NCBI GenBank assembly: GCA_964478425.1 | Contig: CAYZIB010000017.1 | Coordinates: 1 to 22,344 of the forward strand | Length of the DNA stretch: 22,344 bases | Direction: 5' to 3' | Origin: CAYZIB01 sp964478425 | Lineage (GTDB): Bacteria > Bacillota_I > Bacilli_A > Acholeplasmatales > WRBM01 | In this document: in pieces, positions 15,276 through 22,344 of the stretch | Layout: each line of letters starts with the position of its first letter | Numbering within the stretch: position 1 is the first letter of the stretch | The notes under the pieces: generated by a model | Databases searched by the model: none | The model's input: only the letters and a program-made list of their open reading frames with translations | What the model was told of the DNA's origin: nothing | Translations under genes and position numbers: made by a program

Positions 15276-16678
15276 AGAAATTCTTTTGCAATTAGATAAT
15301 CGTTATGAATTATATTTTTATCATATATTTTTTGATAATTTTCTAATCCCTTTCCAGTAATAAATATTGTTTCATTATCTTTTACTTCTAAAATGGCTTT
15401 TTTTATGGCATCTTTTCTATTAATGATTATTTCATATTTAGGATTATATAAATTAGTATTAATAATATCATTGATAATTATTAATGGATTTTCATGTTTT
15501 GGATCTTCACTTGTAAAATAAATATAATCAACATATTTAAATAAAATATCACCAATTAGTGGCCTTTTAGTTTTATCTTTTCCTCCTGCTGCTCCAATTA
15601 CGATTTTAAGTTTATTTAAAGGAAATGTTTCTTTTTCTGATTTTATTAAATTATATAATCCATTTGGAGTATGAGCAAAATCAATTATAATTTTAATATT
15701 GTCTTTTTCAAGTTTAAGATATCTACCTTCTATATAAGGAAGATTTTTTAAAAAAGATAATATATTAATAAAACTAATTTTTTCATTTATTCCAATGATA
15801 ATTGCTGGAATTACATTATATATATTATAAATTTTATTAGTATTTATATAAATATTTTTATATAGTTTGTTTAAATATTTAAATGTTAGTAAAGAATGAT
15901 TTTTATTATTTATAATATTTATAATTTTAAAATCAGCATTAATGTTTTTACCGAATTTTATAGCATTCAATTTATTTTGATTTATGATTTCGATTCCTTT
16001 TTCATCATCAATATTTATAATATTTATAGAATCATTATTAAAAAAACTTTTTTTAGCATTAAAATAATCATCAATAGATTTATAATATTCTAAATGTTCA
16101 TGAGAAAAATTTGTAAATATTTTATATTTAAAATTTAAATTTTTAACTCTTTGTTCTGATATTGCTTGAGCTGAAACTTCCATTATTAAGTATTTATATT
16201 TTTTTTTATAAAAATAATTAATTGTATTAGAAATAAATAATAAATCAGGAGTTGTATTTAATGTTTTTTTAATTTTATCATCATATTCAAGGCCATTAGT
16301 TCCTAAATTTAAAACTTTATTATTATATTTTTTAAATAAATTATATATATAAGTAGATGTTGTAGTTTTTCCATCTGTTCCAGTTACACCAATTAAATTA
16401 AGTTTATTATTTGGATTAAGATAAAAAAATATTAATTTAATCAATTCTTTTTTGGTATTTTTAACTTTAATAAATGGGAAATTTATATTTAAATTTTTTT
16501 CAGAAATAATTATTACTGCACCATTTTTTATTGCTTCAAGAATAAAGTCATGACCATCATAATTATGGCCCTTTATGCATATAAATAATGTATTTCTTTT
16601 AACTTTTTTTGAATTTGTTTCGATATGATCAAACTCAATATCATAATTAATATTTTTGTAGTATGCAGATATATTCAT
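15263..16678 (-). CDS. murE: UDP-N-acetylmuramoyl-peptide ligase MurE
   Basis: Mur ligase that adds the third amino acid to UDP-MurNAc-L-Ala-D-Glu in the cytosol. ATP loop GVTGTDGKTT (97-106), the carbamylated-lysine region YFNAKKSFF with Lys209, EGRYLK (317-322), DFAHTPNGL (333-341), a GAAGGKDKTKRP segment (362-373) and GKGLENYQ are in family order. The specificity loop, DNPR in DAP-adding enzymes and DNPA-like in Staphylococcus, reads EDPK (391-394) followed by HENP, so the substrate cannot be assigned; a DAP enzyme looks less likely. AAGGATG lies just before the ATG. Very rich in Asn, Lys and Ile. Divergent from the SGNH-uvrB operon. Confidence 0.92.
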   Translation of the reverse strand: MNISAYYKNINYDIEFDHIETNSKKVKRNTLFICIKGHNYDGHDFILEAIKNGAVIIISEKNLNINFPFIKVKNTKKELIKLIFFYLNPNNKLNLIGVTGTDGKTTTSTYIYNLFKKYNNKVLNLGTNGLEYDDKIKKTLNTTPDLLFISNTINYFYKKKYKYLIMEVSAQAISEQRVKNLNFKYKIFTNFSHEHLEYYKSIDDYFNAKKSFFNNDSINIINIDDEKGIEIINQNKLNAIKFGKNINADFKIINIINNKNHSLLTFKYLNKLYKNIYINTNKIYNIYNVIPAIIIGINEKISFINILSFLKNLPYIEGRYLKLEKDNIKIIIDFAHTPNGLYNLIKSEKETFPLNKLKIVIGAAGGKDKTKRPLIGDILFKYVDYIYFTSEDPKHENPLIIINDIINTNLYNPKYEIIINRKDAIKKAILEVKDNETIFITGKGLENYQKIYDKNIIHNDYLIAKEFLKKK

Positions 16679-16698
16679 ATAATCATCCTTTTAAATAT

Positions 16699-16728
16699 AT
16701 TTTATCCAAAACAAAAGAATTATTGTAA
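16699..16728 (-). promoter_or_regulatory. Promoter of murE
   Basis: On the minus strand TTACAA (16723-16728) is 18 bases from TAAAAT (16699-16704). The -35 hexamer is the complement of the -35 of the opposite gene. Confidence 0.6.
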
Positions 16729-16751
16729 TAAACATAAAAAAATTATATAAT
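16723..16751 (+). promoter_or_regulatory. Promoter of the SGNH esterase-uvrB-rlmCD operon
   Basis: TTGTAA (16723-16728) and perfect TATAAT (16746-16751) spaced by 17 bases. The start is expected near 16758, giving a leader of about 19 bases. No LexA-type CGAAC-N4-GTTCG site is visible. Confidence 0.78.
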
Positions 16752-16776
16752 TATATATGTTATTTGAGGTAATAAT

Positions 16777-17877
16777 ATGGATATAAACAAAATTGATAAA
16801 AATATGAATTATAATAAAAATATGAGTAATGATATAATCTGGTATGATCCATTAAATAGTGATAAATTCAATTTATGTGGAACAATTTATTCAAAAAAAG
16901 AAAAAAAATATACAAGATTAAGCAATGAAAATATAAATAATATTAAAAATGTTAATAAAAATATTTCTTATCTTAGTTTAAATACTGCTGGGATCCAATT
17001 AAAATTTAAAACAGATTCTAATAAAATTGTTATTAAAGCAGATATGTTTAAATTTAATTATATGTCACATATGACTGCAATTGGACAAAGTGGTTTTGAT
17101 TTATATTATTATAATGAATCATTAAAAAAATATGTTTTTCATAATTCTACTAAGTTTGATATTAATACTTATAATTACGAAATTAATTTATTAGAAACTA
17201 GTTTTAATAAAATGACAGATTATATAATTAATTTTCCATTATATAACGGAATTAATAGTTTATTAATAGGTTTATGTAAAAATGCAAATGTTATTCCAAG
17301 TTATTTTAAAAATGAAGGCAAAATTTTATTATATGGCACATCAATAGCACAAGGAGGATGTGTTTCAAGACCTGGTATGCTATATACAAATATTTTATCA
17401 AGGAATTTAGATATTGAGTTTCTTAATATGGGATTTTCTGGTAATGCTTTTAATGAATTAGAAATGGCAATTGAACTTTCAAAAATTAAGGATTTAAAAT
17501 TGTTTATAATTGATTCTGAAGCAAATGCAGGGATTAATGAAACATTAAAAAATAATTTAGAAAAATTTCTTTTAACATTTTATAAATCTAATCCTAATAT
17601 TCCAGTATTACTTTTATCTAGAACAAAATTTCAAATGGATTTATATGATACATATAGGATTAATTTAAATAAAATATATGATAAATTTTTTAAGAAAATT
17701 GTAAAAAAATTTCGTAAATTAAAATATAAAATTTATTATTTAGATGGAAAGAAAAGTTTTAAAGATGAAAAAAATTTTTTTGAATATACAGTAGATGGAA
17801 TTCATCCAACTGATCTTGGAAATTTTGATATGGCAAAATATCATTTAAAAAAAATTAAAAAAATAATGTTAAAATGA
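16777..17877 (+). CDS. SGNH/GDSL-type esterase with N-terminal GxDLY domain
   Basis: Probable hydrolase, most likely a carbohydrate ester deacylase; the real substrate is unknown. The N-terminal half (about 20-175) is a beta-rich domain with GFDLY (106-110), the hallmark of the GxDLY domain (Pfam PF14607). The C-terminal half is an SGNH hydrolase (PF14606 type): GTSIAQGG with nucleophile Ser189, GFSGNA (219-224), IDSEAN with Asn250, and DGIHPTD with the Asp340/His343 pair. There is no signal peptide, so it is presumably cytosolic. GAGGT (16766-16770) supports the ATG. It is the first gene of an operon with uvrB, 28 bases upstream of it, an odd association for an esterase. Confidence 0.88.
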   Translation: MDINKIDKNMNYNKNMSNDIIWYDPLNSDKFNLCGTIYSKKEKKYTRLSNENINNIKNVNKNISYLSLNTAGIQLKFKTDSNKIVIKADMFKFNYMSHMTAIGQSGFDLYYYNESLKKYVFHNSTKFDINTYNYEINLLETSFNKMTDYIINFPLYNGINSLLIGLCKNANVIPSYFKNEGKILLYGTSIAQGGCVSRPGMLYTNILSRNLDIEFLNMGFSGNAFNELEMAIELSKIKDLKLFIIDSEANAGINETLKNNLEKFLLTFYKSNPNIPVLLLSRTKFQMDLYDTYRINLNKIYDKFFKKIVKKFRKLKYKIYYLDGKKSFKDEKNFFEYTVDGIHPTDLGNFDMAKYHLKKIKKIMLK

Positions 17878-17905
17878 TATATTTTTAATATAAGGGGTGA
17901 TAAAA

Positions 17906-19858
17906 ATGTTTAAATTACACTCGAATTTTAAACCGACTGGTGATCAACCAGAAGCAATATTAAAACTTGTTGATGGAATTAAAAATGGTTTTAATGAACA
18001 AATTTTAATGGGTGTTACTGGAAGTGGAAAAACATATACGATTGCTAATGTTATTTCAAAAATTAATAAGCCAACATTAGTTTTAGCACACAATAAAACT
18101 TTAGCTGGTCAATTATATAATGAATTAAAAGAATTATTTCCAGAAAATAGAGTGGAGTATTTTATTAGCTATTATGATTACTATCAACCAGAAGCATATA
18201 TTGCAAGTACTGATACATATATTGAAAAAGATGCATCGATAAATGATGAAATTGATGAAATGAGACATAAAGCGACTCATTCATTAATGACAAGGGATGA
18301 TTGTATTGTAGTAGCATCCGTATCATGTATTTATGGGATAGGAGATCCCATTGATTATAAAGAAAATTTGATTTTTTTTAGAAAAAATGATTGCTATGAT
18401 AGAAATGAAATTTTACTTAAATTAGTAATGATGCAATATGAAAGAAATGATATTGATTTTAAAAGAGGAACATTTCGTATTAGAGGTGATTTAATAGATA
18501 TTATACCAGCTTATGAAAAAAATAATGGGATTAGATTAGAGTTTTTTGATAATGAATTAGAGTCTATTAAAGAATTTGATATTTTAACAGGTAAATTAAT
18601 TCGTGAATTAGAATTTGTTACTATTTATCCAGCTAGTCATTTTGTAACAAATAAACAAAAATTAGAAAAAGCTATTTCTTTAATTGAAGAAGAATTAGAT
18701 TTACAAATTAAATATTTTGAATCAAATGATAAACCTCTAGAAAAAGAACGAATCACAATGCGAACAAAATATGATATTGAAATGCTTAGAGAAACAGGTA
18801 GTTGTAGTGGAGTTGAAAATTATTCAAGACATTTATCACTAAGAAAAAAAGGAGAAGCACCATCAACTTTGATTGACTTTTTTCCTAAAGATTTTTTATT
18901 AATTGTTGATGAATCTCATGTTACTTTGCCTCAAGTAAGAGGAATGTATAATGGAGATCAAAGTAGAAAAAAATCTTTAGTAGATTATGGTTTTAGACTT
19001 CCAAGTGCACTTGATAATCGTCCACTTACATTTAGTGAATTTGAAAAAAAGATTAATAATGTAATTTATGTTTCAGCAACACCTGGAGATTATGAAATAA
19101 ATAAAAATATTCCTGTTGTTGAACAAATTATTAGACCTACAGGGCTACTTGATCCTATAATTGAAGTTAGAAAAACTAAAGGTCAAATTGATGATTTAGT
19201 TTTTGAAATAAATAAAAGAATAGAAAATAATGAAAGAATTTTAATTACAACTTTAACAATTAAAATGAGCGAAGATTTAACAGATTACCTAAAAAAAATG
19301 GGATATAAAGTAGCATATTTACATTCTAAAATAAAAAGTTTAGAAAGAATGAATATAATAAGAGAATTAAGATTGAAAAAATATGATATATTAGTTGGAA
19401 TTAATTTATTAAGAGAAGGTTTAGATATTCCAGAAGTAAGTTTAATTGCAATATTTGATGCTGATAAACAAGGTTTTTTAAGAAGCGATAGAAGCTTAAT
19501 TCAAACTGTTGGTAGGGCAGCAAGAAATAAAAATGGTAAAGTTATAATGTATGCAGATACAATAAGTACAGCAATGAAAAATTGTATAGATGAAACACTT
19601 AGAAGAAGAAATATTCAGGATGAATATAATAAATTAAATAATATTATACCAACTACAATTATAAAAAATATTCAAGAACCAATTTCATTAAAAACAACAA
19701 TAGTAGAAAATGAAAAAACAAAAAAGAGAATGACTATAAAAGAAAAAAATATTTTAATAAAAGATATTGAAAAACAAATGCTTGAAGCAGCTAAAAATCT
19801 TAATTTTGAAGAAGCTGCTGAATTAAGAGATATCTTATTTGAATTAAAAAATGAGTAA
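17906..19858 (+). CDS. uvrB: Excinuclease ABC subunit UvrB
   Basis: Damage-recognition helicase of nucleotide excision repair, loaded by UvrA and joined by UvrC. The 650 residues show Walker A GVTGSGKT (36-43), the beta-hairpin YYDYYQPEAYI (89-99) that clamps damaged DNA, DESHV Walker B (335-339), helicase motifs V and VI (LREGLDIPEVS, QTVGRAARN) and the C-terminal UVR domain (EKQMLEAAKNLNFEEAAELRD) that binds UvrC. Length is normal. I chose ATG 17906 with AAGGGGTGAT just upstream; a GTG at 17897 lies inside that site. uvrA, often next to uvrB, is not in this window. The next gene starts 17 bases after the stop. Confidence 0.98.
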   Translation: MFKLHSNFKPTGDQPEAILKLVDGIKNGFNEQILMGVTGSGKTYTIANVISKINKPTLVLAHNKTLAGQLYNELKELFPENRVEYFISYYDYYQPEAYIASTDTYIEKDASINDEIDEMRHKATHSLMTRDDCIVVASVSCIYGIGDPIDYKENLIFFRKNDCYDRNEILLKLVMMQYERNDIDFKRGTFRIRGDLIDIIPAYEKNNGIRLEFFDNELESIKEFDILTGKLIRELEFVTIYPASHFVTNKQKLEKAISLIEEELDLQIKYFESNDKPLEKERITMRTKYDIEMLRETGSCSGVENYSRHLSLRKKGEAPSTLIDFFPKDFLLIVDESHVTLPQVRGMYNGDQSRKKSLVDYGFRLPSALDNRPLTFSEFEKKINNVIYVSATPGDYEINKNIPVVEQIIRPTGLLDPIIEVRKTKGQIDDLVFEINKRIENNERILITTLTIKMSEDLTDYLKKMGYKVAYLHSKIKSLERMNIIRELRLKKYDILVGINLLREGLDIPEVSLIAIFDADKQGFLRSDRSLIQTVGRAARNKNGKVIMYADTISTAMKNCIDETLRRRNIQDEYNKLNNIIPTTIIKNIQEPISLKTTIVENEKTKKRMTIKEKNILIKDIEKQMLEAAKNLNFEEAAELRDILFELKNE

Positions 19859-19874
19859 TGAAAAGGAATTTAGT

Positions 19875-21182
19875 ATGAAAGTAAATGATATAATAAAATT
19901 AAAAATAGTTGATTTGGATTATATAGGGCTTGGTATTGGAAAATATGATGGTTATACCATTTTTACAGATAATGCTTTAATAGATGAATTAGTATTATGT
20001 AAAATAACTGAAGTCAAAAAAAATATTTGTTTTGCAAATACAATAAAAGTATTAGAAAAATCAAATGATAGAGTTGATGATTTTTGTATTGATGGTAAAT
20101 TATGTGGTGGATGTATGCTTAAACATTTAAATTATGATAAGCAAATATTATTTAAAGAAAAATTAGTTTCTGATACATTTTTAAAAATTGCAAAAGAAAA
20201 GGTAAAAGTAAATAATATTTTTAAAATGGATAATCCATATTTTTATCGAAATAAAATACAAGTTCCATTTTCATATGATAATTATGGCTTTTATGAATAT
20301 AATACACATAAAATCGTAAATACAAAAAACTGTAATGTTGAACCAGAAATATCTAGAGATATTTTAAATAGTATAAAAGATTTTAATATAAAACATAATT
20401 ATCAAGATTTAAGACATGTATTAATTAAATATAGCAAAAAATTAAATCAAATAATGGTTGTACTTGTTGTTTATAATATAAAAAATTTTAAAAAATTAGA
20501 GCAAGATTTTATAGATTCTTTATTAAAATTTCATGTTGCAACAATTATATTAAATGAAAATAGTAAAGATACAAATGTTATTTTAGGAGATAAAAATAAA
20601 ATAATTTATGGCGATGGATACATATATGATATTATGAATGATTTAAAATTTAAAATTGGAGTTGAATCATTTTATCAAATAAATACCTTACAAGCAGAAA
20701 AATTATATAATAAAGCTATAAAAATGGCAGATATTACAAGTAAAGATATAGTTGTTGATTGTTATTGTGGAATAGGAACAATCACTTTATCAATTGCAAA
20801 AAAAGCCAAAAAAGTATATGGAATAGAAATTGTTCCTGAGGCAATTAAAAATGCAATAGATAATCAAAAAATTAATAATTTAAATAATGTTAAATTTATT
20901 TTAGGTAAATCAGAAGACAAAATATATGAAATACTTAAAAATGATAAGATAGATGTTATATTTGTTGATCCTCCAAGAAAAGGATTAGATAATAAGATGA
21001 TTGAAGCATTAAAAAAATATAAAATTAAAAAAGTAATTTATATTTCTTGTAATGTTAGAACTTTAGCAAGAGATTATGATTACTTAAAAGATTTGTATGA
21101 GTTAAAAGAAATTAATGCATATGATTTTTTTCCTCATACTCCTCATATAGAGACGGTAGTTCTTTTGTCAAAAAAAGATTAG
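19875..21182 (+). CDS. rlmCD: 23S rRNA (uracil-C5)-methyltransferase, RlmCD/RumA family
   Basis: Methylates uracil C5 in 23S rRNA with SAM; in Bacillus one such enzyme handles two sites. From the start used here (435 residues): an N-terminal TRAM domain (1-60), iron-sulfur cysteines 71, 77, 80 and 153, SAM motif DCYCGIGTITL (295-305), FVDPPRKG (363-370), nucleophile Cys392 in ISCNVRTLARD and the glutamate of HIETV near 426. TrmFO-type or other RumA paralogues cannot be told apart by eye, so the target uracil is uncertain. ATG 19875 has AAAAGGA seven bases upstream; ATG 19851, eight codons earlier and overlapping uvrB, has none. No clear terminator follows. Confidence 0.93.
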   Translation: MKVNDIIKLKIVDLDYIGLGIGKYDGYTIFTDNALIDELVLCKITEVKKNICFANTIKVLEKSNDRVDDFCIDGKLCGGCMLKHLNYDKQILFKEKLVSDTFLKIAKEKVKVNNIFKMDNPYFYRNKIQVPFSYDNYGFYEYNTHKIVNTKNCNVEPEISRDILNSIKDFNIKHNYQDLRHVLIKYSKKLNQIMVVLVVYNIKNFKKLEQDFIDSLLKFHVATIILNENSKDTNVILGDKNKIIYGDGYIYDIMNDLKFKIGVESFYQINTLQAEKLYNKAIKMADITSKDIVVDCYCGIGTITLSIAKKAKKVYGIEIVPEAIKNAIDNQKINNLNNVKFILGKSEDKIYEILKNDKIDVIFVDPPRKGLDNKMIEALKKYKIKKVIYISCNVRTLARDYDYLKDLYELKEINAYDFFPHTPHIETVVLLSKKD

Positions 21183-21387
21183 TAGTCTGTATATTACAAA
21201 AGTCAAAGAATTATGTGGAATCAATAAAAGGGAAAATTTTAATCACTTGAAAAAAAGTTAGTAAACAACCACAAGTTCCTGAAGATAAACGCATAATTAT
21301 TGTGGAAACATTACAATACTTCAAAATGATTTAATGGTTAAAAGCACGGATGCAATTCACTTATACTTTTATTCGACAAAAATTTCT
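21183..21387 (+). other. Non-coding or decayed sequence at the core/accessory junction
   Basis: No intact gene. Short peptide-like stretches appear in different frames, for example VKELCGINKRE near 21210 and VPEDKRIIIVETLQYF near 21275, broken by stops. Base composition is less A/T-biased than the core to the left. It may be a degraded gene 3' part brought in with the ATPase; I could not identify a family. Confidence 0.4.
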
Positions 21388-21424
21388 ATTTCCCAAAAAT
21401 GAAAAATAATTGATTTTGGGAAAT
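21388..21424. promoter_or_regulatory. 11-bp inverted repeat, probable operator of the ATPase gene
   Basis: ATTTCCCAAAA (21388-21398) and TTTTGGGAAAT (21414-21424) are perfect inverted copies 15 bases apart. The right arm overlaps the -35 hexamer and spacer of the downstream promoter, the geometry of a repressor site. Confidence 0.7.
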
Positions 21425-21439
21425 ACAATATGGTATACT
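21410..21439 (+). promoter_or_regulatory. Promoter of the AAA ATPase gene
   Basis: TTGATT (21410-21415), 18-base spacer, then TATACT (21434-21439) preceded by TGG, an extended -10. The expected start near 21446 leaves a leader of about 13 bases. Confidence 0.78.
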
Positions 21440-21458
21440 AAATACAGAGGTGATAATG

Positions 21459-22344
21459 ATGAAACTGATAGAGCGTGATTTTTATCTTGAAAAAATAAAA
21501 AATGTGGCAGGAACACCGGATATAAAAGTAATAACAGGTGTTCGTCGTAGCGGAAAATCTAAATTATTGGAAGCATTCAAAAAATATATATCCGAAACAC
21601 AGCCGAATGCCAATATCATCCATATCAATTTTAATATCGCAAAGTTTGAAAATCTAAAAGAATATCATGCATTAAATGATTATATTGAAAATGCGTATGT
21701 AGAAGGTGTTGATAATTTCTTATTGATAGACGAAGTACAACTATGTCCTAATTTTGAATTGACTATCAATAGTTTACACGCACAAGAAAAATATGATATT
21801 TATCTTACAGGTTCAAATGCGTTTCTTTTGAGTTCTGATTTGGCTACGCTTTTTACTGGCAGAACGTTTGAAATAAAAGTCTACCCATTTTCGTTTAAAG
21901 AGTACTTGGAATATTTTGAAAATATGAACATTTATGATGCTTTTGATAGTTATATAAAAGAGGGCGGAATGTCCGAATCGTATTTATATCGTGATATGGA
22001 AGCAAAGTACGATTATATTGCAGATGTATTCGATACATTGATTGTTCGGGATATTCGTCAAAAATATAAAATCAGAAATCCGCAACTAATGGAAAAAATC
22101 GTCGATTATCTTATGGATAATATATCCAATCTTACATCGGCGCGAAATATTGCGGATACGCTGACGATAAACAAGGATAAAATCAATCATAAAACCATCG
22201 GCAATTATCTTCAATATCTTTGTAATGCGTTTGCTTTTTATAAAATCAGAAGATACGACATTCACGGAAAAAAATATCTTGCATCTAATGATAAATATTA
22301 TTTAAGCGACCACTCTTTCCGCTATGCAAAACTCGGAACGAAGA
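21459..22344 (+). CDS. AAA-family ATPase, AAA_14/DUF4143 type (3' end beyond window)
   Basis: The frame stays open to the window edge: 295 residues of a family usually about 400 long. Walker A GVRRSGKS (27-34), Walker B FLLIDEVQ (87-94), a sensor-like TGSNAFLLSS (117-126), the TGRTFEIKVYPFSFKEYL signature (133-150) and the start of the DUF4143 C-terminal domain with its winged-helix part (about 195-295) are visible. Members are common, scattered accessory genes of unknown function, sometimes suspected in toxin-antitoxin or defence roles. Codons such as CGT, GCG, CCG and GTC are far more frequent than in the core genes, pointing to recent transfer. Of two adjacent ATGs I chose 21459, eight bases after GAGG; 21456 is possible. 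Confidence 0.9.
   Translation, partial: MKLIERDFYLEKIKNVAGTPDIKVITGVRRSGKSKLLEAFKKYISETQPNANIIHINFNIAKFENLKEYHALNDYIENAYVEGVDNFLLIDEVQLCPNFELTINSLHAQEKYDIYLTGSNAFLLSSDLATLFTGRTFEIKVYPFSFKEYLEYFENMNIYDAFDSYIKEGGMSESYLYRDMEAKYDYIADVFDTLIVRDIRQKYKIRNPQLMEKIVDYLMDNISNLTSARNIADTLTINKDKINHKTIGNYLQYLCNAFAFYKIRRYDIHGKKYLASNDKYYLSDHSFRYAKLGTK

Noticed and set aside
15896..16093. A 65-codon plus-strand frame rich in Ile/Phe
   Set aside because: It is antisense to murE; hydrophobic residues follow from A/T-rich sequence rather than a real membrane protein.
1..22344. CRISPR array, insertion sequence, prophage or attachment site
   Set aside because: No regularly spaced repeats, transposase or integrase motifs were seen; A/T-rich near-repeats are composition effects.

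Overview
This is a very AT-rich bacterial chromosome segment that looks like the core genome of a reduced Gram-positive lineage near Bacilli and the Mycoplasmatota (for example uncultured gut Bacilli such as RF39, or relatives of Acholeplasma). The evidence is the Lys/Asn/Ile-rich proteins, AGGAGGTGAT-type ribosome binding sites, TTGACA/TATAAT promoters and Bacillus-like gene order. TGA ends several genes (gerW, the Ig-repeat gene, the SGNH hydrolase gene) and never interrupts a conserved one, so the code is the standard bacterial one. murI and murE imply a peptidoglycan wall. The lineage is inferred; no 16S sequence is present.

Left end (1-740): the 3' end of a 5S rRNA and a tRNA-Asn close an rRNA operon and are followed by an intrinsic terminator. 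A tRNA-Glu/tRNA-Pro pair on the minus strand has its own consensus promoter and terminator.

740-4916: a short glutamate racemase (murI), the S1-domain regulator cvfB overlapping a type-3 (archaeal/eukaryotic-like) prolyl-tRNA synthetase (proS), then yidD convergent to proS with a shared terminator. A DUF2953-like membrane protein and a GerW/YtfJ protein follow.

4957-8418: ytxK-ackA, then a five-repeat Ig-like protein with a C-terminal membrane anchor but no visible signal peptide. The order ytfI-ytfJ-ytxK-ackA repeats the Bacillus order without tpx.

8415-15275: replicative polymerase dnaE, preceded by a strong promoter that runs straight into a hairpin and U-run. Then comes a glycolytic block: a PPi-dependent phosphofructokinase (pfp) divergent from an ATP-dependent pfkA-pyk operon, with a near-consensus catabolite-responsive element (cre) between them.

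15263-21182: murE on the minus strand, divergent from an operon of a GxDLY/SGNH esterase, uvrB and an RlmCD-type 23S rRNA methyltransferase. The two promoters appear to share one -35 hexamer.

21183-22344: composition and codon choice change. After about 200 bases of apparently decayed sequence comes an 11-bp inverted repeat overlapping a promoter, then a AAA ATPase of the AAA_14/DUF4143 type that runs off the right edge. This is the only clearly accessory part. No CRISPR array, transposase or prophage gene is visible. I did not find an obvious new multi-gene system; the most unusual items are the Ig-repeat protein, the dnaE leader, the two-phosphofructokinase locus with its cre, and the operator-like repeat before the ATPase.
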